A stretch of 64,000 nucleotides of DNA from Sindora glabra (lineage: Eukaryota > Streptophyta > Magnoliopsida > Fabales > Fabaceae): positions 2,999,501 through 3,063,500 of the forward strand of contig CM035230.1 of NCBI GenBank assembly GCA_020226215.1, in the 5' to 3' direction. The position numbers and the translations under genes are program-made. This document shows positions 45,335-57,700 of the stretch, one piece after another; position 1 is the first letter of the stretch; every line of letters starts with the position of its first letter. A model generated the notes under the pieces. It was not told the DNA's origin, ran no database searches, and worked only from the letters and a program-made list of their open reading frames with translations.

Positions 45335-46058
45335 AATAAAAACTCACACTGCACTCTAAAATAAGGACAAAAGGGAGTGATAAGTAATAAATTTAAATGT
45401 TACAAAGGATGAATCATTTAATAAGTTTGAAAGTTCTTTCAAGAACCAAAAAGGAAAAGCTTAAAAAAAGTCTCACAAGCTTCAAATCTGAATAATCTCC
45501 ATTCTAATAAGAAACAAGCTTCCTTGTATAACTCAATTAAAACTCTAATTGAAAATGGGCTCAAATGATACAAATTAGTACAAAACTAACACATTAACAT
45601 AAATTCAATAAAAGGGTATCTAAATAACTCTAAGTAATATGGTAAAATACTTAAAATAAAATAGTAAATTTTTTACAATAAAATGGATCTAAATATATTC
45701 ATCTTAAATTAAAGCCCAAAATACTTTAAAATGATTCAATACATAAAATAGCATAAATTAAGGTCCAAAACATCATGAAATGCTAAAAATGGGTTGAAGT
45801 GGCATATAATGGTGTCATTCCTTAGATGATGTAATGTTGAGATAATGTCATCTCTATGATGATGTAGCAGTGATATGACACCCATTTGATGCTAGTGTGG
45901 CACATATAGTGATGTGATGCTATGTGGCAATGATATGCTAGGGCTAATTAGCACCAAATTCCTTGCTAATTAGTCCTTAATTTTCATTAGGCTTGCTTCT
46001 TGTAATTAATCCTTCCAAAATGTGCAAAGACTTTTTGTAACTCTTGAAGTTTCCATCA
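45335..46058 (-). repeat. N-family LTR, inverted, 3' end truncated
   Basis: Homology to the family runs from the CACTCTAAAATAAGGACAAAAG block to the start at 46058 (GAAGTTTCCATCA on plus, TGATGGAAACTTC on minus). The expected minus-strand end and primer site at the left are missing. It lies next to a second inverted LTR piece in the same direction. Confidence 0.65.
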
Positions 46059-46061
46059 ACA

Positions 46062-46570
46062 AGCCTCTTTATGTAGTTCAAATAAAATCCTGATGAAAAT
46101 GGACTCAAATAGGGCCAAAACAAAACTCTAATTTAAACCCAACAAAAGGACTTCTAAATGACTCTTAATAAATAACTCAAGGTAACATTATAAATGTTTT
46201 TAAGGAAAATGAGCCAAAACATACTTAGCTTAAATTAAAATTTAAAATTCTCTAAAATGACCCATTGTATAAAATAACACAAATTAAGGTCCAAAACATC
46301 AAAAAATGCTAAAATGGGTTGAAGTGGTGCTAATTTGGATTATAGAATGATGTAGCATTGTTATGGCCCTATTTAATGATGATATGGCATATGCCTATTT
46401 GATAATGATGCATTGATATGGTGATATGCTGCCATGTGGCATTAATGTGGTCGGGCTAATTTAACACCAATCCCTTGCTAATTAGTCTTTAATCTTCTTT
46501 TGCCTTACTTCTTGTAATTAATCCTTTTAGAATATGCAAGGATTCCTTATCACTTTTAGAGTTTCCATCA
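46062..46570 (-). repeat. N4 3' LTR, partial
   Basis: The minus-strand start TGATGGAAACTCTAAAAGTG lies at 46570, right after a purine-rich tract and the N4 pol end. The unit stops near 46062 in the middle of the LTR, where the other inverted LTR begins, so the two form a truncated LTR tandem. Confidence 0.7.
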
Positions 46571-47040
46571 TTCCCTTTTTCTTCAAAAAGAGTCATCCTC
46601 AAATCTTCAATACCTATATTAAAAAGGAGAAAGATAAAAAAGGCCAAAAAAATTACTCACATTAAACTCACCATGAAGATTTAACTTATAAGCATTGTCA
46701 TATATTCTTGCAAGCACTTGGTACAAACCATATCCTTTTGGATGCAACTTTATTCTCCTTTGAAATCTTTCTTTTCTCATATGCATCCAAATCTAATCAT
46801 TAGCTTCAAATGCAAAATTAGCATACAACCTTTCACTCTTGAAACATTTCAACATAAATTTTAAATGATTTACATGCTCATTTATGCTTTTATCATACAC
46901 AAGAATGTCATCAAAATAAACCACAACAAACTTACGAATGGAAGCATGGAAAACATGGTATGTTAATTTCATAAAAATATTAAAAGCATTAGTCAAACTA
47001 AACAGCATAATTAACTACTCATATAAACCATGTTTTGTTT
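46571..47040 (-). pseudogene. N4 reverse transcriptase fused to integrase C-terminus
   Basis: From 47008 down the frame reads MLFSLTNAFNIFMKLTYHVF, VVVYFDDILVYDKSINEHVN and LKCFKSERLYANFAFEAND, with a complete YFDD loop and no insert. It runs on into WIWMHMRKERFQ, KLHPKGYGLYQVLARIYDNA and YKLNLHGEFNVS, the integrase C-terminal region, ending near RFEDDSF. RT is thus joined directly to the integrase C-terminus; RNase H, the zinc domain and the core do not lie between. This is the cleanest RT core of the N copies. Confidence 0.8.
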
Positions 47041-47440
47041 TGAAATCATTTTTTCATTCAACACATTCTTTTATGCAAATTTGATAGCATCCACTTTTCA
47101 TACCAATCTTGGGAAACACATAAAATCTATACAAATTATTAGGCATATCATAAACTTTATCAAAACCATCACTACCATAAGCTTCTCTAACAAGCAAATA
47201 TATTAGAGGATTTTTAGGCTCACACAATTCATTTTTTTCTAAACGAAAATCTATCATGCAAAAGAAAAAAATTTCAAAGACCATTTCCTCACAAGCATCA
47301 AAACCCTAAACAAAATCATAGACATGTAGATACAAATCTTTACTATGTTCAAAACCTAATAACTTTGTATGCAAATTAGAAATAAGAGTATACCTACAAG
47401 ACAAAGCATCATCCACCACATTATTTTTACCTTACTTGTA
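47041..47440 (-). pseudogene. N4 integrase zinc domain fused to RT palm
   Basis: The frame 47284-47054 reads FFFCMIDFRLEKNELCEPKN, LVREAYGSDGFDKVYD and NNLYRFYVFPKIGMKSGCYQ, then ICIKECVE. The REAYGxxG stretch belongs to the integrase zinc domain and VFPKIGMKSGCYQICIK to RT. Upstream (47290-47440) is the RNase H-integrase spacer. RT continues at 47040. Confidence 0.75.
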
Positions 47441-47632
47441 TTAGAAGTATGGAAATGTCTTATTGAATTCCATCAACTTGGCATGTCTTCTACTCAACAT
47501 TCCTTGATCTTTCCATAGCTTCAAAGTTTCAATAACATTTGACAAGACAAATTCAAATTTATTAGTATTCACACTTATCCTAGAAGCATAAAAAACACAT
47601 CTTATGTCTCTTGCTTTTTCCAACATATTCAA
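47441..47632 (-). pseudogene. N4 protease-side linker fused to RNase H end
   Basis: The frame reads RCVFYASRISVNTNKFEFVL, then SNVIETLKLWKDQGMLSRRH and AKLMEFNKTFPYF. The first part is the linker after protease and the second the end of RNase H, joined at the same place as in N1 and N3. RT and most of RNase H, normally between them, are absent. Confidence 0.75.
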
Positions 47633-47990
47633 TTTTTTTCTTGTTTTACCTTTTCTATTAACTTTATTTTTCCCTTTTTTTTATTTATAACCACTCTCTT
47701 TCTTTTCATGTCTTTCATTGTCCTCCTCTTTTCTCTTCTTTTCTTCTCTTCCTCACTTTTCTTCTCCTCTTCTTTTCTTTTCTTTTGCATTTTCATTAAT
47801 CCTTATACATTTGATTTGGCGTTAAATGTAAAAAAGTTACCTTTCTCCTATTTATCTCAAAACTATACTTACTTAGGACACCACTATAAATCACACACCT
47901 ATCAAATTGCCAGGACCTTCTTAGTAACAAATAACAAGCATGCATACTAACAATATAACATACCACCTCATCTTAATACCTACTAATAGA
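47633..47990 (-). other. N4 Lys/Glu-rich linker
   Basis: On the minus strand this is A/G-rich (AAAGAAAAGAAAAGAAGAGG runs) and would encode a Lys/Glu-rich segment like that at 24830-24970 and 35880-36050. The frame on the plus strand (47708-47950) is its complement and not a gene. Confidence 0.6.
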
Positions 47991-48200
47991 AAATGCAATT
48001 AAAACTTGCTTTGTCACTTCCAACTCTTCACTATCATTCAACGATTGAAATTTATAAGAGGTAGGGTGTTCAAAGTAGGCAAGCTTAATTTTTATACCAA
48101 AATAGTACTAGCAACATTAGCATAACTATCACCATTAATAATTACATTGTAAACCTTTCTCCTAATGTGGCATCTTGTATGGAAGATGTTTCCCATCTGC
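47991..48200 (-). pseudogene. N4 aspartic protease remnant
   Basis: Near 48140 the frame reads YNVIINGDSYANVAST, the protease active site with the catalytic Asp changed to Asn and an altered next residue. Later pieces (PLINFNR, LVCMLVICY) are in broken frames. It is a dead copy between the zinc knuckle and the linker. Confidence 0.65.
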
Positions 48201-49290
48201 TCTTCCTTTTCCTTTTTAGCTTGTTCACCTAAAGCTCTTTGAATCACCAAAGTTTTCTTAATTGGACATTCACTTACATAGTTTCCACACCTTAAACATT
48301 TGAAGCATTTGATGTCACAATGTATTTGTGGACTTTCAACTTTGCTTTTGTTCTTAAGGTCCTCTCCTTTAGCTTTCTATGAACCTTCTACTTTGTACTT
48401 AGCATTACCCTTGTCTTCCTTCTTTTCAAGCTTCCTCTCCTAAGGCTTCCATAAAGAAATTGAATAGTGACCATTTCTAGAAGAACTTTTCCTTTTATCT
48501 TTTCAACTTTATAGTCATATGTACTGCATCATCCAATTCCATATAATATTGCAATTCCTTCACCTTAACAATATCTTTATTCAACCTATGGAGAAACCTA
48601 ACCATTGTAGCTTCATGGTCTTAGTCCATATTAGCTCCATTCATAGCAATTTCCATTTCCTTATGGTATTCTTCGACACTTTTAAATCCTTGAAAAAGGC
48701 TTTGTAACTTTTGGTACAACTCCCTACAATAGTGACTAGAAATGAATCTTCTTCTCATGATGGTTTTCATTTCTGCTTAAGTCTCCAAATAGAATAAGTT
48801 TGTCCTACTATATGATGTCATAATCTATGAACTCAATGATGGCAAGCTTCACTTTCTTCTCTTTAGAATAATTATGGTAATTAAAAATTAACTTTATCTT
48901 CTTTTCCCACTCTAGATAAGCTTTCAAGTTATTCCTCCCTCGAAATGAAGGAATTTTAATTTTAATGTTGTCAAGGTTTGAATCAACTCTATCTCTTCTT
49001 TACTTACCACCTCTTCTTTCCACATACCTCCTATCACATCTTCTTTCATCTCCTTCTTCTTCTTCTTCTAAATGTCTATCATTTTATCTCCTATCTCTCC
49101 ATTCATGCATGGTTGTCGATTATCAATTCTACCAAGTTTATAACCTAACTCTTTATATTTCATATTAATTCTTTCTAATTGTTTATGTATAGTCCTCATT
49201 GAGAACTCAAAGTTATTAGGTCAAAAACTAGTGTCTTCTTCACCTCTTAACATTTTTTCTTATTTTGAAGAAATTCCTGTTGGAAAGATA
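48201..49290 (-). pseudogene. N4 gag core and zinc knuckle
   Basis: The retrotransposon gag core is seen in order from about 48960 to 48510: RNNLKAYLEWEKKIKLIFNY, KKVKLAIIEFIDYDIIW, EYHKEMEIAMNGANM, VRFLHRLNKDIVKVKELQ and YYMELDDAVHMTIKLK. Near 48260-48330 a zinc knuckle reads CFKCLRCGNYVSEC with His replaced by Asn. Frames are broken in several places. Further right (48960-49290) is the Gag N-terminal Lys/Arg-rich part. This is the only N copy with a recognisable gag core. Confidence 0.75.
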
Positions 49291-49493
49291 TGAAAAAGAC
49301 CTTATCAATAACATACTTCTTACTTGATTTAAAGGCATTCCACTTGCGTTTACACTTTAAATTAAAAGCTTTTACCCTCAAATATGCTCACACATTCTTA
49401 CCTTTTATCACTCCTTACTTTTTCCCTCTTGTTGTTCTTTAAGAACTAAAGAGACAAAACCATCAAAATTCAACCAAGTACACCAATCAATAT
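49291..49493 (-). other. N4 leader, part adjoining gag
   Basis: This matches the leader-gag boundary of G1 and N2 (for example the complement of AAGTTCAATTGATGATAAAA). It is interrupted at 49494 by B4 and continues at 52146. Confidence 0.5.
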
Positions 49494-52145
49494 TGTAATG
49501 TCCTGAATTTTTAATTCTATTATTTGAATCTTTAAATTCTGAGGCTGTAGAAATGAAGAGCACGATTGATATAACTGGATGGGTGAATCTTAAGTTGAAA
49601 GGAAATAAGCGTAAGTGTAAACAAAATTTTGAAGGAAAAAGGGATAGTAGGAAAAAAATTAAATTCCCTAAACAGTATAGATGATCAGAGGAGGTTAGAA
49701 AACCCTAAAAAAGGAAGTTGTCTAAGTCTGACAGTGTAAGGATTTTTAAACAGACAGAAACCCTATGGACTAAATTGCAAAAGTGCAGAATCGGGTGTAG
49801 TTAAAGTGAAATAACCAAGAATTTGGGATCTAATATGAATAACTAAGATTTTGGGGTGTAATATGTGATTTTATTTAGTGTGGCCAATAGACACATGACA
49901 AGTGTCCTTATTTGAAATAATGGCCAGAATAGCCTTACTAATTGGTGAAAAAGGACTAAATTACCCTTGGAAATTTCAAAAAGGACCAAAATGCCCCTAG
50001 AAGCTTCATGAAAACTCTACCTTCTTCTTCATTTCTCCTCAAAGCTGCAGAAACTCCATGAAAGAAGCTTAAGACGTGTGAGAGAGAGAAGGAAGAGAGA
50101 GAAAGTTTCTCTTAGCTTTTTCACCTAAAAATAGTGAGTTTTAAGCTTAGGTGTAGAAGGGAAAGTTGCTCTTCTCATCAAGCTCTATCCATTGGTGTGC
50201 TTAGATTGAAGAAAAGCTCATGTTTGATCAAGTTTGGGGAGCTCTAAGTGGGGATTTTCAAGTTGTACCAAGAGGTAAAAATGTTCCCCTCTAAAAGCTC
50301 TTTAATGTACTCTTTTTAGTTTCTTGAAATTTTGATATTGGTGTGGTCAAAGGTGAATGACCATGGAGTTTTGGATGATTCGAATATGTCTAATGGTGTT
50401 TTAGATGTTGTTATGTTAATCTATGGCTTTGGTTTGGTGTAAAAACAACAAGAAACCATGATGCACACATTAGGGTTTTAGAGGCATAATGGTGCATAGG
50501 TGGAATTGGCATGATTTGTTTGGAATTTGGCTAACTTGATGAAATTAGAATAATTCTTATGAGTTATGAAACCTATGGAAGATGAAATTTTGAAGTATGA
50601 AAGTGTGTGTGTGTGTGAAACTTCCCTCTTGAGAAGCCAAAACCATGAATATGGAAAAGAAGGAAGGAAGGAAGGAAGGAAGGAAGGAGATTTAGCCATT
50701 CAATGTGTTTTTGGAAGATCAGTAATGTACATGGGGTAGAACATGGCCCATGTTGTACCCCGTGTTCTTTTATGAAGGCAGATCAGTAATGTACATGGGG
50801 TAGAACACAGCCCATGTTGTACCCCATGTTCTGAACACGGGGTAGAACACGGCCCATGTTCACCCCCGTGTTCTTCTCTGAGCAGGCCAATGAAGCCTCG
50901 AAGCCATCCAGTAAGAAACACGGCCCTGAACACGGCCCTGAACACGGAGTATGGGACCCCCGTGTTCTTTGTTAAGTGAACATTTTGGCTTTAATTCTTC
51001 ACGTTTTGCATGGTTTTACTTCCGGATCCTTTTCTAATGTTCATATGTGTCATTTCAAGGCCTGAAAACAAAATAAAGAGCATCTAAGTATGCATTTATT
51101 TAAGTGGAGGAAGTAAAGAATACATGAAGTTTAAGGAAAATGATGATGTTCTAATAAGATCTATGATGTGTCTTTATGTAGACTAAGGAGTGACAATTGA
51201 AAAGGCAAGGGGAGTTGTAAAGGAGTTCTTAAGTGAGGGCAAAGGAAACATCACATTGGAAACTTGTAAAAGGTAACTAGCTTTATCCTTAAGCTTTGTC
51301 TTCTATTTACATGATTTTCTGTATTTTATGCCATTGTATGGAATGTGTATGAAATTGTTGTACATGCATTCCGGGAAGACAGTAAAATATTGTGTTAGGC
51401 CTATGGTTCGATTTCCTCGGAATGATAATGCAATTGCTTTGTGCACAACCCAGGAAGATAGTAAAATACTATGTTAGGCCTATGGCTCGAGTTCCTCGAG
51501 GATAATAGTGCAATTTCTGTGTGCGGTACCTATGGCCCGATACCTCGGGAAGACAGCGTGATGCTGTATATTAGGCCTTTGGCCCGAGTACCCCGGGAAG
51601 ACAGTAAATTGTTGTATATAGGCCTAGGTACGATTATCTGTGATAGCCATCTAGATATTGATATAAGTTCTTGAATGGGCTTGATGATTGTTGTGTGCAG
51701 CGCATATTTCTTACAATGGTATGGTATTGAATATGATGATAAATGATTAATTGATTTTGAAATATATGTTTTAATTGCTTAAGGATCCGGAATGGCTTGA
51801 TATATTTTTTTTATGGTAATAGCTAGTTACTGGGAAACTTTGTTTCTTATGTTTTTTGTATTGTTACTAACCATTCCAGGTGATGTTTCCAAAGGCTCTC
51901 ATGATAGAGGACAATGATGTTTTGAAGTTGTATGAAAAAAAAATATTTATATAGTTGCTGATATTGTATATGATGGATGTACGATTTGTAAGTTGAACTT
52001 TTGTATAATTACATGACCCTTGCCTATATTATATGAAACATATGAATTTGATGTATTGTGAGTTGGCCTAGAGTAGAAGGCAAATTAGTATGCAATAATT
52101 ACTTATTTAATGAGGAATAAGGCATTAATAAGTAAGGGAGTTACA
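49494..52145 (+). repeat. Family B giant solo LTR, copy B4
   Basis: The 2652-bp unit begins TGTAATGTCCTGAATTT and ends AGTAAGGGAGTTACA, with a perfect 5-bp duplication AATAT (49489-49493 and 52146-52150). It carries a (GGAA)n run at about 50659-50688, the GC-rich palindrome block at 50715-50965 and the tandem block at about 51370-51620. It is inserted in the leader of N4. Frames in it (50478, 50700, 51471) arise from the repeats. Confidence 0.85.
50715..50965. repeat. GC-rich palindromic repeat block in B4
   Basis: It holds repeated units such as CATGGGGTAGAACACGGCCC and CCCCGTGTTC, with more units and some CG-to-TG/CA decay (CATGGGG, CCCATG) compared with B2. Such CG-to-TG changes fit deamination of methylated CpG, which is inference. 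Confidence 0.8.
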
Positions 52146-53416
52146 AATATCACCAATCAACCCAAATGGATGAAAGGACACATAAAAAAGTTTAGAGACT
52201 CAATTAATTAGAAGTTCAAAGAAATAAAACAAATAAGGACTCAAAGACTCAAGATTATGACCAAAATTCAAGAAGGAAAATGAACGAGCAAGACAATAAA
52301 ACTAGGACCAAAATTTTATGAAGAAAAAGAAATAATGAACAATAAAATAGAAATAAGAAATTCAACTATGCAAATAATCATTCACTGAGTAATGCTACTT
52401 TTTTTTATTTTTCATAATGATCAAACAATTTTTTCTTTTCACACTTAAACAATAGTTTCACTTTTTTCTTTTGTTTTTCTCTTTTGTCTTTTGTTTTCCT
52501 TTTGATTCACTTGTTTTAGTTTCTTTTCTCTCTTTTGATTTCCTTTGCTTTTTTTTTCTTCTTTTTACAATAATAATTCTTTTTTTAACTATTACTTCTT
52601 CACTAAATAATAATTCTTCTTTTCAATGCTTTCAAAACTACACTTTTGTTTTTCAATTCTACCTTTCAAGCACTCAATTAAGCATAATTATAATTGAGCA
52701 AGTGAACAATTAGCACAACCTGGATAGAATAGGCACAAAGTGTTAGTTTAGACCATAAAACAACAAAAAAACTTGAATTGAAATTTTGAATTACAATAGA
52801 AAAAACAAAGAAATACAATAAGAAAAAAATTCAATTTTCATAAAAAAATCAAAATAGTAAGATAACATAACAAGACATGATTTTAGAAATAGAATGTGAG
52901 ACAACATAGCAAATATAAATAAAAAGACATAAAATTGTAGAATTGCACACAAACTAGAAGACAGATTGAATACAAAAAGAACATAAAAATGCATATCAAT
53001 ACAACACTAAACACAATATGACACACAATTTTGAATAGATTCAAACAACAAAATTGAATGATGAAAATTGAAGGAACTAACACACTTGAATAAAGTGCCA
53101 AATAGAAATTGTAGTAGTACCAACTCAAAAATGCACTTGTAGACAAAAAATGAAATTAAGATAATAAAACAAAGAATGCAATGAATTAAAGATGGCAAGA
53201 AACAAACATGAATTGCACAAACACAATTGAAGATGTAAATGAATAACAAAAACTATAAATGAATTTCAATAAATCTCAATTTCAACAATGCAACATTAAA
53301 CAAAAACAATAGCAAAATGGGAATAAAACTAGGCAAAATAGAAATGAGAATTAAATTGGAAAGAATAAAAATGAAATTAAACTTGAAATTGGAAAATTCA
53401 ATTTTGTAAATACCAA
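52146..53416 (-). other. N4 leader, continued
   Basis: This A/T-rich leader holds no supported gene. On the minus strand it is T-rich and resembles the G1 and N2 leaders. It ends at a primer-site-like TTGGTATTTAC just inside the LTR. Hydrophobic frames on the minus strand (52791-53249) reflect T-richness. Confidence 0.55.
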
Positions 53417-54139
53417 TGATATGAAATCAATAAGAACATGCCTTAGAGAACCCATGAATAATCCAGAACTTGCTAAGGAACATTGCAAATTCAAAAAATT
53501 AAAAGAAAAACAAAATGATATTCATGCAACACTCTAGAATAGGGAAGAAGGGGAGTGATAAGCAATAAATTTGATGCCACAAAGGTAAATTCCTTTAATA
53601 AGTCTAAAAGTTCTTTCAAGAATTAAAGAAGGAATCACACATGCAAAAACACACAAAAATGGCTACCATATGCCAAAATAAACCTTAATAAAAGTGAGCT
53701 CAAAAATAAACTTTAACTGAAACCTAATAAAAGAATTTAAAAATGATTCTAAGTAACATGATAAATGACTTAAGGTAAAATAGTAAATTCTTTAAAGTAA
53801 AATGGGCTAAAACATATTAAACCGAAATTAAATAAAGCCTAAAATAGTCTAAAATGACCAATAACATCATATAATGCTAAAATAAGTAGAGGTGGTGCCA
53901 ATTTGAACTATGGGTTAATGTGGTGCTTATATGGCCTCATTGGTGATGATGTGGCACATGCCTATTTGATGATGATGTGTCGGCATATGGTGATATAGTG
54001 TCATATGGCATTGATGTGGTAGGACTAATTTAGTGCCAATCCCTTGCTAGTTAGTCTTTGATTTTTTGTAGCCTTACTTCTTATAATGGGCTCTTCTAGA
54101 ATATACAAAGGCTCTTTATAACTTTTAAAGTTTCCATTG
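53417..54139 (-). repeat. N4 5' LTR
   Basis: Read on the minus strand it begins at 54139 (CAATGGAAACTTTAAAAGTT, the start drifted from TGATGG) and ends TTTCATATCA at 53417, 723 bp. It is homologous to the other N LTRs, including the GTCATTTTAGACTATTTTAG region. It abuts copia leader sequence at 54140, into which N4 seems to have inserted. Confidence 0.75.
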
Positions 54140-55198
54140 TATTAAGTTTGCATTAGTTTTAAAAACCAAATACACAAGTTACAAATCAACGTAAAACCAC
54201 ACAACATTCAACTACGATAAGAACTTAATCTTATTGAATTAAAAAATAAAATAATACTTAAAAAGAAAAACTTTTTGAGTTTTTAAAACATCCCAAAATA
54301 GCACAGCTTGTTCAATAATTTAGAGAATAAAAGCACAAGAATTGTTAAATCACACATCAAATTAACATTCACCATACAATTTGAGATATCATGCTAAACA
54401 AAGTAACAATATGATGTGCCCAGGAATTGAAAAGAGAAAAAAAGAAATCTAGAAAATTTTATATTGATAAGTTTGACATGCCACAATTTAAAAAGAACCA
54501 ATTGAATTTGTCACACTCTAGAAAAGAGCAAAAAATGAGAGTGATAAGAATTCGATTAATTTGCCATCAAGCAAGAGATCTTACTTAGATAAGAATAGAC
54601 TTGCAAAGGGCAATCTGAATAAACTTTACTCAACTAATTTGGAATGTGAATACATGGCTTCTTTTACAGAATTTAGCTTATAGATGCCCACTAAGAAGTC
54701 ATAAATTTTCACTTTCTAGTGGAAAGACTAGTAGGTTTAGAAATTTCCAAAATATAAATAACATTAAAAACAAAGTGCTTCACTATCTCTAAACATAAAT
54801 AACAATAAAAATAACATGACTAATTAATAAAAATGTGTAAAAGATAGTTATCCTCATCTGCCCTTCAAAATGCTTCAATTTCAACTCAAAATAGCTATTA
54901 GGCCCATGTATGAACACTTGAGCCCTTTTTCTTCAAGTTTCCTTATAGATGAGCAATGTAATCTAGCCCACATTTATGTTCTCCTTCAAAGAAATTAAAG
55001 ACTTCATCTTTTTTGCTCTTGCACATGTTATTAGGCCAATTAGAGTATTGGATTGATCTTGCACCTCTTAATCAAAATCCATGATCTCATCATAATATCA
55101 TGCCAAAAAGCCCAAATCTCATAACTAAACATATCAAGGGATATAGATCTAGCAAAAACTTAACACAAGACATGGCATCACAAAATCATATCTCAACA

Positions 55199-55257
<59 letters not shown>

Positions 55258-55403
55258 CATTGCATAAGACAATATATCCATACAAAAATCATGGGAAAGC
55301 ACAAAAAGCCACAAGGGGGAAGAATACACCTGTAAGCCACATGTTGAAAGACCAAATTCTTCACCTAGAATAATGTTTCTACAAACCAGTGCTTTAAAAC
55401 CAC
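54140..55403 (-). pseudogene. Copia-type leader, minus strand
   Basis: It is homologous, in inverted orientation, to the left-hand copia leader at 1480-2100: ATCTTGTTGAGATATGATTT next to the (TA)n tract, and the AACTCAAAAAG and TTGAATGTTG...TTGATTTGTAACTT stretches. No coding motif is seen. A primer-site-like GTGGTTTTAAAGC lies at the right end. It is cut at 54139 by the N4 LTR. Confidence 0.6.
55201..55252. repeat. (TA)n microsatellite
   Basis: About 26 uninterrupted TA units in the copia leader, at the position of the shorter (TA)n near 1689 in the left-hand copy. Confidence 0.95.
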
Positions 55404-56309
55404 TGAAGGAATTTCTTAGAATCCTCAATTGTAAATCAAGTCATGGAATTCACTTGCTCCAAGCTTGTGAACTTGTAGAAGCATGAAAGTCTTATAAAAT
55501 AATGATTAGGATGAGAAGAATTCCTAACTTGTGCCTTGAGCCAACTTCTAGATCAATTTTAGGATGAAATAAAATAGAAGGAAAAATCACCCTCTTTCTT
55601 GCTATGGAAATGTAAGATATTACCTTAAATCAAGAATCAGTATTCCTCTCTCAAATTAGGTGGTATAGAAACTTTTTCCTTTTTCTCACTCTTTCATTTC
55701 GATGCACTTCCTTATCATTTATGGTAACTTTAGTTACAACATCCAAAAGCAATGCCTTTTGGTTGCCTAAATGTCACAAACCTAAATACTATAACCATGA
55801 CACTTAGTTCCATTATTACGACATAATAATAAAATGTAATTAAGCTTAAAACCACATATGAGGAAAACAAAAAGTTTTCCTCTTACTCTTCCTTTAAATA
55901 TTCAATTATGGGAAACGAACACATGTTTAATTTAATTTCTAATAATAGACCCATTTATTTTCCACTAAATATGTAACTAATTTCCACCTTATTATTAGTA
56001 CATCCATGTTTAATTTCTGATAATAAGCGCATTAATATCCTATCAAAAGTGTCATTAATTTACATCTTATTATTAGTAAATTAAAAATAACCACATGTAT
56101 AGGAAATAAAAAAGACATACTTTTCTACTTCACATATTTGGTCCATTTAAATGGAAAATAGGCTTGAAATATTTTGAGGAATAAAAAAAACACATTTTTA
56201 TCTTTTTCTAATAATTTTTGCCATAAGTAAGATCCAACACATTAATTTTAAGTTTAATCTTATGCGAATATTTGGATATTTGTGCTCACTAAGCTCAAAT
56301 ATTCCAACA
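55404..56309 (-). repeat. Copia-type LTR, minus strand
   Basis: Read on the minus strand it begins TGTTGGAATATTTGAGC at 56309 and ends AAATTCCTTCA at 55404, about 906 bp. It matches the LTR at 740-1475 (GTGAGCACAAATATCC, TTTCTATACCACCTAATTT, GATTCTAAGAAATTCC). A direct repeat of about 75 bp lies in U3 at 55922-55998 and 56006-56081. Confidence 0.65.
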
Positions 56310-57700
56310 CATACTTTAAGATGTTTTGAACAATTATTGAAATTGTCATATAATAATCAATGAACAACATTATTGTCTTAATTATATAATTGGCAATTGT
56401 GCTGAAATTCAAATTATTTGAATAAGTAATTTTGCAAATATCAGGTTCCAGATTGATAACAAATTCACATGTGACCATCTTATTAAAGTATTAACTAAAA
56501 TAATAAAATATTTAAATGGTTTTCATGGTGGATGAATAGGTCCAGGTGTCAACTTGAGCTCAATTATTAAATGTTAGGAATTAAGTCCCAACTTTAACTA
56601 TTGATGGCCTTATAATTAATTTACTTTGAGAACAAGTGGCGTATGAAAATTTATTAGACAATAATCTTTTAGTTCTTCAGTGAATAACATTGTGAACCTT
56701 TAGTAACTTTTCACATCATTATTAATCTAAGAGAGCCTAATCATCATGCCAAATATTGAAAATATTTTGGTCAATGAACTTCTCATTTATATTTCTTCCA
56801 ATCAACTTTATACATGTGTAGTACAAATTAAAAGAAAATGATAGCAACTTTTTTAATACATATTTGATACTCAAGATAAAACACTACAATATAATGATAT
56901 TCAATATCTTATTCTTTTAATGAAGTAGCTATTTCATCATATATCTCTAAAATTTATAATTAAGTTTCTTTGTGATTTAGTTGACAATAACACATTTTTA
57001 ATAATTATTCGCATTCTTTCTAGTAAAATAACATTAACCCTTTTGTAGCTTTTAATCAACTTTCTACTACTTGATATTATATTAACATGATCAATTCTTC
57101 ATTCAAAGTTTTCAAAGAAATCTATCACATTTAAATGTATTATATCATAAAGATCATAGTTAAATGTATCATAAACAAGATTTGCCTTAATATTCTTCTC
57201 TTTTGATCATATAACAAGTATGTAACCAATGGACTTTCATGACACATTGGTGACATATATTTTCTTAACCTTTTATATTCTTCTTACATAGGAATTTCTC
57301 TTTAATTCTCCCACATTTGATGATAAAAATCAATTTTTTGGTTATTTCTAGTATTCTTATAACTACCATGATTACATAAAATAATTTGATCTTTGCACAT
57401 GTTGGTTATGATTACAACCTTGCCCACATTTAAAGTTCTATTTTTTTATTAATGCATTCACTTTAGAAACACAATAGAACTAATGGGACAAGTTTCAATT
57501 TTTTTTCACCCACAAGAAGGTATGAATAAATAAAGAAAAATTTACATCATGATTAGAGAAAGAAAAACTCAAATGATGCAATTGATGATGATTATAGATG
57601 AAATTCTACTTCATCTACTAGCATCATATCTCTTTTAAAATTGCACAAAAGGCAGGAGATAAGATATTTCATTTTCAATCTTTCATAAAGGTGGTGGAAA
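56310..57700 (-). pseudogene. Copia/TNT-like gag remnant with zinc knuckle
   Basis: A zinc knuckle reads CHQCVMKVHWLHTC at 57214-57255 (CX2CX4HX4C intact). It is followed by broken frames resembling the ANLIYDTFNYDLYD and THLNVxDFFEN stretches that follow this knuckle in plant retrotransposon Gag. Upstream Gag-like sequence runs to about 57480. The rest of 56310-56950 is AT-rich without a recognised motif. It may belong to the same element as the LTR at 55404-56309, with most of pol deleted. Confidence 0.55.

Noticed and set aside
52471..53249. Hydrophobic frames in the N4 leader
   Set aside because: Phe/Leu/Ile-rich products of T-rich leader DNA on both strands; no homologous frame in the G1 or N2 leaders.
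55186..55428. Frame ending in an Ile-Tyr run
   Set aside because: The run is the translated (TA)n tract in the copia leader.
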